A stretch of DNA of 60,972 nt from Gammaproteobacteria bacterium (GCA_016193395.1 JACPSH010000003.1:1-60972); one strand, 5' to 3'; positions 46,271 through 56,439 are shown, numbered from the stretch's first letter. Numbers and translations: made by a program. The notes: a model not told the origin generated them from the sequence alone.

Positions 46271-48888
46271 ACCACGGCGCGTACGACTCCTTTTCGCAGT
46301 TCCTCCGCGACGAGCATGGTCGCCGCAAACGGCAGCATGAACAGCCATGCGTGGGCGCTGATCGGCGCTGTGCCGAACACGGTATTTCCGGCCGGCGTGT
46401 AGACAATGAGCAGCATCAGGACAACTTCGATGGCCATGCCGGCCATGATGAGCGCGTTCCATCGGCGGGCGGATTTGAAAACCGATTCCCTGTCGCTGCG
46501 GCACAGATGCACGTTGACCATTTGCATCACAACAATCGCACCCAGGCAGGCCGCCGTCGCGGCCACGTATCCCTCCCCGGGCAGCACGAAGAAGAAGGCC
46601 GCCATGGCGGCGACCGCCTCGAACCCGCCAAGGAAAAGGTAAGCCCGTGCCAGCAGCGCAGGCGTGAGCACGCGGTTGTCCCGCGGTCGCGGGGGTCGAT
46701 CCATCACCCCGGGTTCAGCCTTCTCGGCGCCGAGCCCGAGCGCGGGCACCATGTCCGTACCGAGGTCCACTGCGAGGATCTGCAGGATCGTGAGCGCGAG
46801 CGGCACGTTGAAGAAGGCGAACGCAAGGTACGGGACCAGTTCCGGCACGTTCGATGTCAGAATATAGGTCAGGAACTTCCTGATGTTGTCGTAGACGGCC
46901 CGCCCTTCCTCGACCGCGCGGACGATGCTGGCGAAATTGTCGTCGAGCAGTACCATGTCGGCGGCCTGCCGCGCGACGTCGGTGCCGGACACGCCCATGG
47001 CGATGCCGATGTCCGCGGCGCGCAGCGCCGGCGCGTCGTTTACCCCGTCGCCCGTGGCTGCCACGATCGAGTGGTGTCGTTGCAGCGTGGTCACGATGCG
47101 TAGCTTCTGGTCGGCGCCGACCCGCGCAAAGAGCACCTCCGGCGCCTCCAGGGCGGCCCACATCTGCGCGTCCGACATCCGGCGCACCTGGTCGCCCGTG
47201 ACGACGAGCGGATCGCTTCCGGACAGAAGGCCAATCTCCCGGCCGATTGCGACGGCCGTCTGCGGATGATCGCCGGTCACCATCACCACGCGGATCCCGG
47301 CGAGGCGGCAGCGTTCGATCGCCGCCGGGACTTCCGGCCGTGGCGGATCTTCGAGACCGACCAGCGCATCGAGCACGAGATCTTCCTCGAGGCGCGCGGG
47401 ATCGTAGGGTTCGGGGAGGTCGCGGTGGACCAAGGCCAGGACGCGCAGGCCCTTTTGCGCCATGGAGGATTGCGCCTGCGTGAAGGCCTCCGCGTCCTGC
47501 CGCGTGAGCGGACGGCGGCCGGCGGCGTCCGCCACCCAGCGGCACGAGGGAAGCAGCATTTCGAACGCCCCCTTGGCATAGAGCACTGGCCCATTGGCCG
47601 TGCGATGCACGGTGAAGAGGCGTTTCCGTTCCGAGTCGAACGGGATCTCATCGATCTTCGGCGCCTCGTCGGGCACGAATGGCGTTGCCATTTCGACCAG
47701 GGCGATCTCCATGGGGTCGCCCAGCCAGCGCGCCCCGCGGCGCCCGGTGTCCTTGAGATCGTGGCAACGCCGGGCGCACTCCAGGAACCGCGCCGGCCAA
47801 CTTCCCGATCCCGACGAAAGCGTTGCCGCATCCACAAAGCCGCCGGAACGGTAGAGGGTCCGTACGGCCATGCGGTTCTCGGTCAGCGTGCCGGTTTTAT
47901 CCGTGCAGATGACTGTCGCCGCGCCAAGCGCTTCCACGCTGGGCAGCCGCCGGACCAATACGTTTCGCGCGGACATGCGCCGGGCGCCCATCGCCATCGC
48001 GAGCGTGACGGTGGGGAGCAGTCCTTCGGGCACGTTCGCCACGATGATCCCGATGGCAAACACGAAATTCGCCCATCGCGAGATGCCCAGCGACTCGCCG
48101 ATCGCGAACACCACGACGCCGGTGGCGAAAGCAAGCACGGCGATGACGCGGCTGAGCGTCGAAAGCTCGCGCTGAAGCGGCGAAGGCGCTTCCTCGGTCG
48201 CCTGGGCCAGGCGCGCGATCCTCCCGAATTCCGTGCGCATCCCCGTCGCCATCACCAGCGCGCGGGCGCTGCCCGAGACGACCGTCGTGCCGGCCAGCAA
48301 CGCGTTCCGGCTGCGGAGGATGTCGCCGTCCGCGACGGCACCGGCGTTGCGTGCCACGGGCTCTGATTCGCCGGTCACGGTGGCGTTATTGACGCGGAGA
48401 GCGAACGCCTCGATGACCCGGCAGTCCGCGGAGATGTTGTCGCCGGCTTCGAGGAAGATGATGTCGCCTGGAACGAGCGCTTCGGCCGGGATGCGCGCGG
48501 CGGCGCCGTCGCGCAGGGTCGTGACCTCCTGCGGGAGCAGCCGCTGGAGCGCGAGGAATGCCTCCTCGGCGCGGTATTCCTGCCAGAAGGAAAACAGACC
48601 GTTCACGGCAATCACGCCGACGATCGCCAGCCCCAGCGTGCGCATTCCCTGTCCGGGCTCGCCCAGGTCGGCGACGAAGGCGAGCAGCGCCGCCAGCCAC
48701 AGGATCACCGCGAAGAAGTGCGTGAACTCGCGCAGGAAACGCACCGCGATTGGCGTGCGGATGGCGCGTTCGATCCTGTTGGGACCGAACTCGGCCCGAC
48801 GCCGGGACGCTTCCGTCGACGTCAAACCGCTCGCGCTGCTTCGCAGGCTTTCGAGCGCGGACTCAACGCCGAGCTGGAAAATGTTCAC
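46264..48888 (-). CDS. P2-type cation-transporting ATPase, Na+/K+-ATPase-like (P2C-like)
   Basis: 874 aa. Phosphorylation motif [13 protein letters not shown], hinge [18 protein letters not shown] in [10 protein letters not shown]. The M4 motif [22 protein letters not shown] and the M5-M6 stretch ([19 protein letters not shown] ... [18 protein letters not shown]) match Na+/K+-ATPase and its prokaryotic relatives more closely than SERCA-type calcium pumps. Ten transmembrane segments expected. No beta or gamma subunit gene is adjacent. Ion specificity is inferred. Confidence 0.85.
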   Translation of the reverse strand: MNIFQLGVESALESLRSSASGLTSTEASRRRAEFGPNRIERAIRTPIAVRFLREFTHFFAVILWLAALLAFVADLGEPGQGMRTLGLAIVGVIAVNGLFSFWQEYRAEEAFLALQRLLPQEVTTLRDGAAARIPAEALVPGDIIFLEAGDNISADCRVIEAFALRVNNATVTGESEPVARNAGAVADGDILRSRNALLAGTTVVSGSARALVMATGMRTEFGRIARLAQATEEAPSPLQRELSTLSRVIAVLAFATGVVVFAIGESLGISRWANFVFAIGIIVANVPEGLLPTVTLAMAMGARRMSARNVLVRRLPSVEALGAATVICTDKTGTLTENRMAVRTLYRSGGFVDAATLSSGSGSWPARFLECARRCHDLKDTGRRGARWLGDPMEIALVEMATPFVPDEAPKIDEIPFDSERKRLFTVHRTANGPVLYAKGAFEMLLPSCRWVADAAGRRPLTRQDAEAFTQAQSSMAQKGLRVLALVHRDLPEPYDPARLEEDLVLDALVGLEDPPRPEVPAAIERCRLAGIRVVMVTGDHPQTAVAIGREIGLLSGSDPLVVTGDQVRRMSDAQMWAALEAPEVLFARVGADQKLRIVTTLQRHHSIVAATGDGVNDAPALRAADIGIAMGVSGTDVARQAADMVLLDDNFASIVRAVEEGRAVYDNIRKFLTYILTSNVPELVPYLAFAFFNVPLALTILQILAVDLGTDMVPALGLGAEKAEPGVMDRPPRPRDNRVLTPALLARAYLFLGGFEAVAAMAAFFFVLPGEGYVAATAACLGAIVVMQMVNVHLCRSDRESVFKSARRWNALIMAGMAIEVVLMLLIVYTPAGNTVFGTAPISAHAWLFMLPFAATMLVAEELRKGVVRAVVQ

Positions 48889-48936
48889 GGAACAAACTGC
48901 AAGCGCGCCGCCCGCCCGGCAAGGCGCCGCCCCGAG

Positions 48937-50217
48937 TCAGACGAAGAAGAGAGAGGCGAGCCCCAGTATCAGGATCGCCACGGTGGTGGGGACCACGCGC
49001 TGGCGCATGGACGCGCTGCCCAGCACGGCGACAAAGCCGCATTTGACCACCGTGTTGCTGACGGCGGCGACGGTGACCGCGGTGGCGGCCGTCGCCAGTT
49101 GCCCGCCCTGGCGCGCGAATTCGCTCATGGACAGGGTGATGGCATCCACGTCCGTCAATCCGGCCACCGCCGATACTATATAAAGGCCCTCCGCCGGCGC
49201 GTATTGCTGGGTGAGCTTGACCACCAGCAGGACCACCGCGAACAGGAGGCCGAATTGTGACGCCGCGGTAAGACTGAAAGGATTCTTCATCGGCACTTCC
49301 ATGGTCGGTTCGGTGGATCGGTGCGCGACCAGGCGCCGCCTGTAGAAGAAGATCCCCACCGTCGCCGCAGCCAACGCCATGGTGCCGAAGGGAATCAGTA
49401 CATGGGCGACGAGCCCGCGGTACACGATGGCGATGGTCAATACCACTCGGGCGAACATGACGGCCCAGGCCAGCAGGATTCCGGCCGCGAACGCATCCGC
49501 CGCGCTGGCGCTGGAATCGGTCCGACTCTGGCGCGCGAAACTCAGGCTGACCGCAGTCGAGGAGGCAAGCCCGCCCGCGATCCCCGTGATCGCCGCGCCA
49601 TGCGCGCTGCCCAGCCAGCGCACGGCGACGTAGCCGATCAGGGACAGCGCGGAGATGAGGATCACCAGCAGCCATAATTTGTAGGGGTTGAGCGCCTGCC
49701 ACGGGTCGATGGGCGTGGTCGGCAGCAACGGCAGGACGATGAACGTAGCGATCAGCAGCTTGAGGCCCGCGTAGATATCGTCCGTGCCGAGCTTCGCCAC
49801 GATTCCGTGCAACGGCTGTTTGAACGTCAGCACGGAGGACGTGAGGATGGCCAGCGCGACGGCGAGTTCCGGGTAGCCGCTCATCACTGCCCCGCCGAGC
49901 AGGCACACGGTAATCGCGGCGATCTCCGTCGTCAGGCCCACCGAGTCCGGATTGATGCGGCTTTCCAGCACATAACCGGTGATGACCGCCGCGGAAACGG
50001 CGACTAGGGAGGCGACGAATATCCACGGCGTGTTGTAGTGCAGGGACAACCACGCGCCGACGGCCCCGGCCTGCGCGAAGAGGATGAAGGTGCGCAGGCC
50101 GCCGAAGGTGATCTCGCCTGCGGCTGTTTTGGTCTTCTCGCGCTCGATCCCGACCAGCGCCCCGATGAGCAGTGCGATCAGAAAATTACGGACGACGATC
50201 ACATCTACTTCAGCCAT
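48937..50217 (-). CDS. MgtC/SapB-type membrane protein with DUF4010 domain
   Basis: 426 aa from the ATG at 50217 with GGGAGGG 8 bases upstream. Residues 1-130 are an MgtC-like domain (FLIALLIGALVGIEREK, ITFGGLRTFILFAQAGAVGAWL). The rest is a DUF4010 domain of about ten transmembrane segments. Function unclear; possibly envelope magnesium-stress or ion-linked. It follows the EEP gene by 17 bp and precedes the P-type ATPase. Confidence 0.85.
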   Translation of the reverse strand: MAEVDVIVVRNFLIALLIGALVGIEREKTKTAAGEITFGGLRTFILFAQAGAVGAWLSLHYNTPWIFVASLVAVSAAVITGYVLESRINPDSVGLTTEIAAITVCLLGGAVMSGYPELAVALAILTSSVLTFKQPLHGIVAKLGTDDIYAGLKLLIATFIVLPLLPTTPIDPWQALNPYKLWLLVILISALSLIGYVAVRWLGSAHGAAITGIAGGLASSTAVSLSFARQSRTDSSASAADAFAAGILLAWAVMFARVVLTIAIVYRGLVAHVLIPFGTMALAAATVGIFFYRRRLVAHRSTEPTMEVPMKNPFSLTAASQFGLLFAVVLLVVKLTQQYAPAEGLYIVSAVAGLTDVDAITLSMSEFARQGGQLATAATAVTVAAVSNTVVKCGFVAVLGSASMRQRVVPTTVAILILGLASLFFV

Positions 50218-50234
50218 GTCGCATTCCCTCCCCG

Positions 50235-51095
50235 TCAGCGGACTTCGTACTCGAAGACCGTGAGCACACCATAATGATCCGACAACGGCACGCGCAGGGT
50301 TCCAGTTTCCACGCTTCGGCTCTTGAGGACAATAGCCGCGCTGATCGGCTCGATCCTGCCTGCCAGCGCCTGCGACAGGAACACGTGGTCGATTCGCTGG
50401 GCCGGCAGGTGGCTTTCGCGGCCACCGGCTACCAGCGGGTTCGCCGGATCCCATGTGATGCCGTCGCCGCCGCCGCGTGCAAAGGCATCCGTAAATCCGG
50501 CGTCGATGACCAGTTTGTAAATGCCGGTGGAACTGTGCGGCCCGGCGTTCAGGTCCCCCGCAAGGATCACCGGCCGGTCGCGATGGCCGTGATCCAGAAT
50601 CTGCCGGATCTGGCGCGCGCGGATGCGTTCCATCGGGGGGCTTTGCGGGTGAGCGCGCAGACCGCCGGCGGTGGCATGCACGTTGAGCACATCGATTGCG
50701 CCCAGGCCGGGGACGGCAACGGAGAACTCCTGGTATCCCTTGCTCGTGAACAGGAGTTCCTCGCGCGGCGCGGCGCGAAACCGGTGCAGGCGGTCCGCGC
50801 CGAGCGGATATCTGGACATCACGATGAATTCACTGTGAAGGCGCAGGCTCGGCCCCGGTCTGGCGAAGCCGGAGGCATAGGGGTATACGCTTCGCAAATG
50901 GCGATGAAGCTGACGTTGCAGGTGCGGATGAAACAGTTCCTGCAGGCACACGATGTCGGCGCCGACTGCTGTCAGGGCCCCCGGCAGCGCGGCCAGCCGC
51001 TCGCGCGTATGCGGAACAGGACGATAAACGGGCCGGCCGAGCAGGCGCAGGTCCTGAATGGCGGCGTTCAATGTCAGTATGCTGAGCTTCGGCAC
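50235..51095 (-). CDS. Endonuclease/exonuclease/phosphatase-family protein
   Basis: 286 aa. Catalytic motifs LTLNAAIQDL, QELFHPHLQ, DVLNVHATAG, AGDLNAGP and SDHYGVLTVF. No signal peptide. The fold includes DNases, phosphoinositide phosphatases and neutral sphingomyelinases; the closest look is sphingomyelinase-like, but substrate is unknown. Confidence 0.8.
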   Translation of the reverse strand: MPKLSILTLNAAIQDLRLLGRPVYRPVPHTRERLAALPGALTAVGADIVCLQELFHPHLQRQLHRHLRSVYPYASGFARPGPSLRLHSEFIVMSRYPLGADRLHRFRAAPREELLFTSKGYQEFSVAVPGLGAIDVLNVHATAGGLRAHPQSPPMERIRARQIRQILDHGHRDRPVILAGDLNAGPHSSTGIYKLVIDAGFTDAFARGGGDGITWDPANPLVAGGRESHLPAQRIDHVFLSQALAGRIEPISAAIVLKSRSVETGTLRVPLSDHYGVLTVFEYEVR

Positions 51096-51196
51096 GAGAT
51101 GTTCCGGGTCAGCGTTTCACCGGAAGCGGTTGTTTACAATGGATTGGCCATTGTCTAATCTTCGAACCATCGCATCCGCATGCACAGGGGGAACCG

Positions 51197-51724
51197 ATGC
51201 GCATTCTTTCATCATTCTGCGGTCTGCTGCTGGTCTTCCTGCCCGCGGTCTCCCCGGCAGGCGGGCCTGTGTCCGAACCCCACGCCATGGTCTATTTCCA
51301 GGCGCACTGGTCCGGCCAGGCACGGGACACGCGCTCCACCCTCGGCTTGCGGCTTGACCGCAATGCAGTCGTGGAGAATGGCGTGATTGAATATCAGCAG
51401 TTGCTGCAGCGGCCCGCCATGCTCGATTTCAGGCTCGGGCGCGAGGGAGTGCAGATGTTCACAATTGCCGGCACCGATTACGCGGAATGGTACCGCGTGC
51501 ATCACGCCGACGAGACAGCCGGCTCCGCGGAGAGTCCCCCGCCGCAGGCAGCGGAGGCGGAAGGCGCCGCGGAAGCGCAACAGGCGCCTGCGGAAGCGAA
51601 ACCGGCGCCGGAGACCCCGGAAGGGGAAAAGACCACGATCGGCGGGATCCTCGACAAGGCTCCGGTCGGCGTGATCATGGGCGTGGGTCTCGGCATCTTT
51701 CTCGTCTCCGGTCTCGGCGGCTGA
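51197..51724 (+). CDS. Small secreted or membrane-anchored protein related to the one at 305-814
   Basis: 175 aa. GGGGGAA precedes the ATG. A signal peptide (1-21, ending SPA-GG) leads to a beta-like domain (HAMVYFQAHW, STLGLRLDR, AMLDFRLGREG, FTIAGTDY), then a Glu/Ala/Pro-rich linker (about 110-145) and a C-terminal glycine-rich hydrophobic segment (about 155-174). These blocks parallel the protein at 305-814. Function unknown. It is divergent from the EEP gene. Confidence 0.78.
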   Translation: MRILSSFCGLLLVFLPAVSPAGGPVSEPHAMVYFQAHWSGQARDTRSTLGLRLDRNAVVENGVIEYQQLLQRPAMLDFRLGREGVQMFTIAGTDYAEWYRVHHADETAGSAESPPPQAAEAEGAAEAQQAPAEAKPAPETPEGEKTTIGGILDKAPVGVIMGVGLGIFLVSGLGG

Positions 51725-51768
51725 CCGCGGCGAAGCGTCGCGCCGCCACAGGGTCCGGCCAGCGCCGT

Positions 51769-52035
51769 TCAGATCCCCAGATTGCTGAGCGTCACCATGA
51801 TGTCATTCAGGATCGCCGTGGCCCTGGGGTGTTCCGCTTCGAACTGACTGATCGTATCGCGGATGTCCGAGAGCAGGTTCCGGTGCAGGGATTCATCCCC
51901 GGGATGCTTCAGGCGCCGTTCCAGATCATTGATGATGCCGTTGAGTTTGCCGCGTGTCTCGGCATCGTTCTTCGCCACGCGGTTCAGTTCGGCGCGCAGC
52001 CGCTCCAGGTCCGCCTGCAGTTTTCGATCGCTCAT
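51769..52035 (-). CDS. DUF4404-like small helical protein
   Basis: 88 aa from the ATG at 52035 (GGAGAAGGA upstream); an in-frame ATG at 52056 adds seven residues. It is predicted to be all-helical (LQADLERLRAELNRVAKNDA ... ISQFEAEHPRATAILNDI), as DUF4404 proteins. Function unknown. Confidence 0.75.
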   Translation of the reverse strand: MSDRKLQADLERLRAELNRVAKNDAETRGKLNGIINDLERRLKHPGDESLHRNLLSDIRDTISQFEAEHPRATAILNDIMVTLSNLGI

Positions 52036-52190
52036 CGATCCTTCTCCGTCCGACATCCGCGCCGTCTGAACCGGATGATATCAACGTCGTCCGCTACCGC
52101 ACAGGGCTTCTGAATTCCCTGACAATTTGATGCAAAAGTCCATCCCCTGCTAACCGCGGATTTGCGCCGTGGCCGGAGAATTCGACGTGA

Positions 52191-53069
52191 CTATGTTGCC
52201 CACAACTTGCGCAGGCGGCGGATGGCGTCCATCCCGGTCAACTCCGTCACCTCCTTGAAGGTCTGCAAGACGACGTCATCGGCCGGCAGGATGACAAAGG
52301 GATTCCAGGGGGTTCCCATGACGGTATCGAAACCGAGGGGAATGGCTACGGTGAGAAACGCGCTTTCCATGATGTGCCGCAGGCGGACACCGTCGATTTC
52401 CAGCGGGGGGAGCATGTTGCCGATGTTGGTGAGACCACCGATGACGTGTACGCCGCGCAAGGCCGGGTCCCGCCTGATCTGACGGATGGCGTCGAGCGCC
52501 ATCCGCGTGAGGCCTCGGGTGTCGGACACCAGGCTGTTGATGGTGATGTCGACGAAGATTTCCCGGGCCGCGAAGCCATGGTCGCGGATCAAAACGTCGC
52601 TGAGTCGCCGCGCAACCCCTGCGACATCCTCGCACCTGCGGGCAGGTTTCGGAACGCCGCCGTCCAGATATTCAGAGGCCATGATCACCGCTTCGAAGGG
52701 ACGGATCTTGAGCAGTTCGAGCATCTCCATGCGGGTTTCCGCGAGGGAATTCACGATGGGTTTTCGCCCTCCGGCCTTGGCCGGGTCATAGGCCTTCAGA
52801 CACGTTTCCTGGACGGCCAGGTTCGGGTAGTCGAAACACAGCGGCACCTCCACCGCGTCCTGGAGGGCCTTGATCACCTCGCCCAGGAATTGCGGATCGT
52901 CGCTGCCGCGCTGGCCGATGGTCACATCCAGGTAATGCGCGCCGGCCTGTACCTGCCGTACGGCCAGCGCCTGCAGGCCCGCGATGTCCTCGTTTTCGAT
53001 GAGCGCGTTTGTGCTTTTGAAACCGGGGTTGATGCGGTCGCCGACGATGATGAGGTCAGGGATGGGCAC
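52191..53069 (-). CDS. MtrH/DHPS-like pterin-dependent methyltransferase
   Basis: 292 aa. A TIM-barrel pterin-binding domain (IIVGDRINPGFKST, GAHYLDVTIGQRGSDDP, NSLAETRMEMLEL, MALDAIRQIRRDPALRGVHVIGGLTNIG). Members move a methyl group between a corrinoid protein and tetrahydrofolate or tetrahydromethanopterin. It ends a corrinoid operon and overlaps the reactivator gene by 14 bp, so it probably transfers methyl to folate (inference). Confidence 0.85.
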   Translation of the reverse strand: MPIPDLIIVGDRINPGFKSTNALIENEDIAGLQALAVRQVQAGAHYLDVTIGQRGSDDPQFLGEVIKALQDAVEVPLCFDYPNLAVQETCLKAYDPAKAGGRKPIVNSLAETRMEMLELLKIRPFEAVIMASEYLDGGVPKPARRCEDVAGVARRLSDVLIRDHGFAAREIFVDITINSLVSDTRGLTRMALDAIRQIRRDPALRGVHVIGGLTNIGNMLPPLEIDGVRLRHIMESAFLTVAIPLGFDTVMGTPWNPFVILPADDVVLQTFKEVTELTGMDAIRRLRKLWAT

Positions 53070-54930
53070 CGGCGGGGATCTCCCGTGTGTGCTCCCGCGC
53101 GGGGAAGCGAATGGCGTTCATGAAGGCCCGCTTGAACCGGGTTGATCCCGCCAGTTCGACGTAACGGCTGCGCCTGGCAATCGCCTGCGCCTCCGCACGA
53201 TGCGGGCAGGAAACGAGCGCCAGCTTTGCCCCGATCGCGGCGGCATTCCCGATTTGCGCAAACCGATCGATCGGCAGCGGCGGTAACAGCCCGATCGCGA
53301 CTGCGCTCGCCAGGTTCAGATAGTTGCCGAATGCGCCGGCGATGATCACCTGGTCAAGCTGTTCCTCCCGCAATCCCGCGTCTTCCAGCAGGATGGTGAT
53401 CCCGCTGCGGATGGAGGCCTTGGCGAGTTGCACGGCCCTCACGTCGTCCTGCGTGAAGACCACGGTGCCCGCCGGCTTTTCACGGTTCTCGGACAGGACA
53501 AATTCCGAATGGCGCTTTCCGATCCGGACGCGCGGGTGACCCTCAAGCATCCTGCCCGAGGCATCGACCACGCCGGCAAGATACAGTTGGGCGGCAATAT
53601 CGAGCACGCCTGAGCCGCAGATTCCCAGGGCCGGGGCGTCGTCGATCGTCCTCAGGGTTGCGCCGTCGGCAGTGATCTCCATGGATTCGATCGCGCCGGG
53701 TGCCGAGCGCATCCCGCAACGCACATGTCCGCCTTCAAATGCCGGCCCTGAAGGGCAGGAAAGACTGGACAGGCGGCCCTCATGCAGCAGAGAGATCTCG
53801 GTGTTCGTCCCGATATCCAGAATGATCACGGTCCGGCTTTCGCGTTCGCTGGCAATCGCCAGCAGAACCGCGGTGTGGTCGGCGCCGACGAACCCGGCAA
53901 TGTTCGGCAACATGTGCACATACGCGCCGGGCATGGCCTTGATCCCTACGTCACGCGCTTTCGCGTCTATGGCATCACAGACAGCCGCGACGAATGGCAC
54001 GCGGCCCAGTTGGCTCACGGGAAGACCGAGCAGCAGGTGATGCATGGCCGTGTTGCCGACGATCACGATATCCGCGATCTGCTCAGGGTAAATTCCATGT
54101 GCCTCGCACAGGGACCGCGCCGCCCCGTTGACCGCTTTCAATGCGAGTGCGCGAAGTTCGCCGGGCGCCCCGGGCGATGAAATCGCGTAGCCGATCCGGC
54201 TGATGACATCTCCGCCATGGACGGACTGCGGGTTCTCCAGGCCGCAGCGCTCCAGAGTCCGTCCGGTGCGCAGATCCACCAGCAGCGCTCCGACATTGCT
54301 GGTGCCCAGATCGACGGCGAGGCCCGGCAGGGGAGCGCCGGAAGGCGGGTTCAAGGCGATGATTTCGCCGAAGCGGACGGCAGCAACCACTGTTCCAGAC
54401 GGGCGCAACGCCTTCGACAGAGTGCGCTGGATTTCGATATCCATGCGCGACACCGCTCCAGGCCAGCACGCATTCAAGGCGCTTACCAGGCGGCGGTCAT
54501 CGGGTAGTGGGGATAACCGTGACGGCGCCGGCACGTCGGCGCGGCACAAGCGCACGGCGGGATCGGGTCGGACCCACACATCCTCGCTGGCGACATGCGT
54601 GCGCGTCGGCAGTGCCAGGGCGCGCATCGAAACCTCGATACGGCAGTCGCCGGCGAGGAACGTCTGGCAGGCCCGCCGCCAATTCTCCGCCAGTTCCCTT
54701 TCGGAAAAGAACTCCCGATCCGGCGCGGACGGCGGATCGACCGATCCTTCCATGACGCGTATGACGCAGGACCGGCACAGCCCCCGTCCGCCGCAGACAC
54801 TGGCGATACGCACGCCCGCCCGCCGCGCGCAGTCCAGAACGGTCTCTCCCGGGAGGCCGACTGCCACCTGCGCATCCGGCATGAAGGTTGCGCGGTGGCC
54901 GGTCCGGGGAGGCGCGATTCGCGGTGTCAT
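53056..54930 (-). CDS. Corrinoid-protein reactivator: ferredoxin plus ASKHA (DUF4445) domains
   Basis: 624 aa from the ATG at 54930 (ATGA overlap with the upstream gene). Residues about 15-95 are a 2Fe-2S ferredoxin-like domain (SVCGGRGLCRSC, C46/C52/C55). A middle domain and a C-terminal ASKHA ATPase fold (VDLGTSNVGALLVDL, VGNTAMHHLLLGLP, DIGTNTEISLL, CGSGVLDI) match RamA/RACE-type proteins that reduce inactive Co(II) corrinoid back to Co(I). Supports activity of the corrinoid protein downstream. Confidence 0.9.
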   Translation of the reverse strand: MTPRIAPPRTGHRATFMPDAQVAVGLPGETVLDCARRAGVRIASVCGGRGLCRSCVIRVMEGSVDPPSAPDREFFSERELAENWRRACQTFLAGDCRIEVSMRALALPTRTHVASEDVWVRPDPAVRLCRADVPAPSRLSPLPDDRRLVSALNACWPGAVSRMDIEIQRTLSKALRPSGTVVAAVRFGEIIALNPPSGAPLPGLAVDLGTSNVGALLVDLRTGRTLERCGLENPQSVHGGDVISRIGYAISSPGAPGELRALALKAVNGAARSLCEAHGIYPEQIADIVIVGNTAMHHLLLGLPVSQLGRVPFVAAVCDAIDAKARDVGIKAMPGAYVHMLPNIAGFVGADHTAVLLAIASERESRTVIILDIGTNTEISLLHEGRLSSLSCPSGPAFEGGHVRCGMRSAPGAIESMEITADGATLRTIDDAPALGICGSGVLDIAAQLYLAGVVDASGRMLEGHPRVRIGKRHSEFVLSENREKPAGTVVFTQDDVRAVQLAKASIRSGITILLEDAGLREEQLDQVIIAGAFGNYLNLASAVAIGLLPPLPIDRFAQIGNAAAIGAKLALVSCPHRAEAQAIARRSRYVELAGSTRFKRAFMNAIRFPAREHTREIPAGAHP

Positions 54931-55634
54931 GCCGCGCGATCCGCCGAATGCGGGTGCCGGTATGGGCATTGCCGGCGTGCGCGGCAACGCGCGCAACCGC
55001 GGTCGCGCCCCCAAACCGGCATCCGATCGCCGAGCCCCATGACCATGGTCAGACTCTTTTCCGGATACAGCATCACGCCGGAGGTGAGAGAAATCCCGAT
55101 GTCCGCACCGCCCGCCAGCTCGACGACCTTGCGCTGTTCGCTGAGCTCGAATCCGTCGTCACCGGGGTGAAGTACGCCGCTCGACTGCAGGCCGAGGTGT
55201 TGCGCCTCCACGCGCACTTGCCGCTCCAGGTGTCCCGCCAGTCGGTACAGCGCCAGGGATCCGACCTCATCCAGGACCACGGCCTTGACGGCTTGGCCGG
55301 CGGCGAACCATTCGCGAATTTGATGCCCCAGCCGGCTACCGACAGTGCAGATGCCGGCGGCAAGCCGCGTGGCGCGACCGCAGCGATGCACGGCCAACCG
55401 CGAATGCAGTGTGCCCCCTCCGCGTAACCGCAGATGCCCGGACCCGGAACCGGCCACCGGCCAGAGCGCATAACCGTATGCGGGCTGCAGCCAATGCCCG
55501 TCATTCATGCGCTCGAGGACCGTCGAAACGGTATCGAGGACGCGCGCACTGCAGCTGCGACGGCCGCGTTCCTCCCAGGCCAGGCGGACCTCGTCGGCGG
55601 TCAGGGAAATGCAGGGTGGTGGCAGAACAGGCAC
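54927..55634 (-). CDS. MetH activation domain-like protein
   Basis: 235 aa. Part of the sequence (CTVGSRLGHQIREWFAAGQA, VVLDEVGSLALYRLAGHLE) resembles the activation domain of B12-dependent methionine synthase, which binds SAM for reductive methylation. The C-terminus has cysteines in CARCRARRQCPYRHP, as in related corrinoid-cluster proteins. Probably assists cobalamin handling or reactivation (inference). Confidence 0.75.
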   Translation of the reverse strand: MPVLPPPCISLTADEVRLAWEERGRRSCSARVLDTVSTVLERMNDGHWLQPAYGYALWPVAGSGSGHLRLRGGGTLHSRLAVHRCGRATRLAAGICTVGSRLGHQIREWFAAGQAVKAVVLDEVGSLALYRLAGHLERQVRVEAQHLGLQSSGVLHPGDDGFELSEQRKVVELAGGADIGISLTSGVMLYPEKSLTMVMGLGDRMPVWGRDRGCARCRARRQCPYRHPHSADRAA

Positions 55635-55673
55635 GGAGGCTTCAATAGAGTTCCGCCGGCGGCCGGCACGTGC

Positions 55674-56318
55674 TCAACCCTTGATCCAGCCCTTGCACAG
55701 GGAGATGGCCTCCATGGCATTGAGCCCGAAGGCGTCGGCTCCGGTGAAATTGCGAACCGTCTCATCGACCTGGCCGCCGCCGATCATGATTTTGAGCCCG
55801 TCCCGAAATCCCGCGGCGGCGATTGCGTCTATGGTCTCCTTCATGGAACCGAAGGCGACGGTGAGAAACCCGCTCAGCCCCACGACCTGTGGCTTGTGTT
55901 CGCGGATGCTGGCAATGAAGGATTCAACGGGCACGTCGATCCCCAGATCGACGACGTTGTAACCGTTGATATCCAGCATGAATGTCACGATGTTTTTTCC
56001 AATGTCGTGCAGGTCGCCGTGGACGGTGCCGATGACGACCGTGCCTGCATCCCGCATCGATAACGACCGCTGCTGGACAAGTGGTTTCGCCAGACTGCCG
56101 ATGGCGCTCAGCACTTCACCCGCCAACATCAGTTCCGGCAGGAAATATTCGCCCTTTTCATAGCGGGCGCCGACGATCTCCATTGCTTCTCGGCAGTGTC
56201 CGAGCAGCGCGATGGGGTCGTAGCCCTGATCGAGCATCTCGCGGGCGAGACTGATAGCCTCCTGCTCCTGCATGTCCGCGATCCGTTGAATCAACGTTGC
56301 GCTTTTTTGTTCCTGCAT
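55674..56318 (-). CDS. Methyltransferase cognate corrinoid protein
   Basis: 214 aa from the ATG at 56318 with GAGGAG 6 bases upstream. A helical cap domain (about 1-90) and a Rossmann-like B12-binding domain with the lower axial ligand motif DxHxxG (H104 in HGDLHDIGKNIV), SGFL near 140 and GGGQ near 180. It carries the methyl group between methyltransferases. First gene of the corrinoid operon. The substrate-specific MT1 methyltransferase is not in the window. Confidence 0.92.
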   Translation of the reverse strand: MQEQKSATLIQRIADMQEQEAISLAREMLDQGYDPIALLGHCREAMEIVGARYEKGEYFLPELMLAGEVLSAIGSLAKPLVQQRSLSMRDAGTVVIGTVHGDLHDIGKNIVTFMLDINGYNVVDLGIDVPVESFIASIREHKPQVVGLSGFLTVAFGSMKETIDAIAAAGFRDGLKIMIGGGQVDETVRNFTGADAFGLNAMEAISLCKGWIKG

Positions 56319-56425
56319 GTCGACTCCTCTATAACAGGGCAAACCCTGAAGGAGGCATGTTCGGTCTGCGGTATTGTCGGCCGTCGGCCTTTCCAAAACT
56401 CTAATGCGCAGGGGTCAGGCCGCGA

Positions 56426-56439
56426 TTGACACAGGTCAA
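56426..56439. promoter_or_regulatory. FNR/DNR-family site (TTGAC-N4-GTCAA)
   Basis: TTGACACAGGTCAA is a palindrome of the CRP/FNR superfamily type used by DNR, NNR and FixK-like regulators. If used from -41.5, it would start transcription leftwards into the corrinoid operon with a leader of about 70 nt. No regulator of this type is in the window; the crp/vfr gene here is a different subgroup. Confidence 0.6.
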
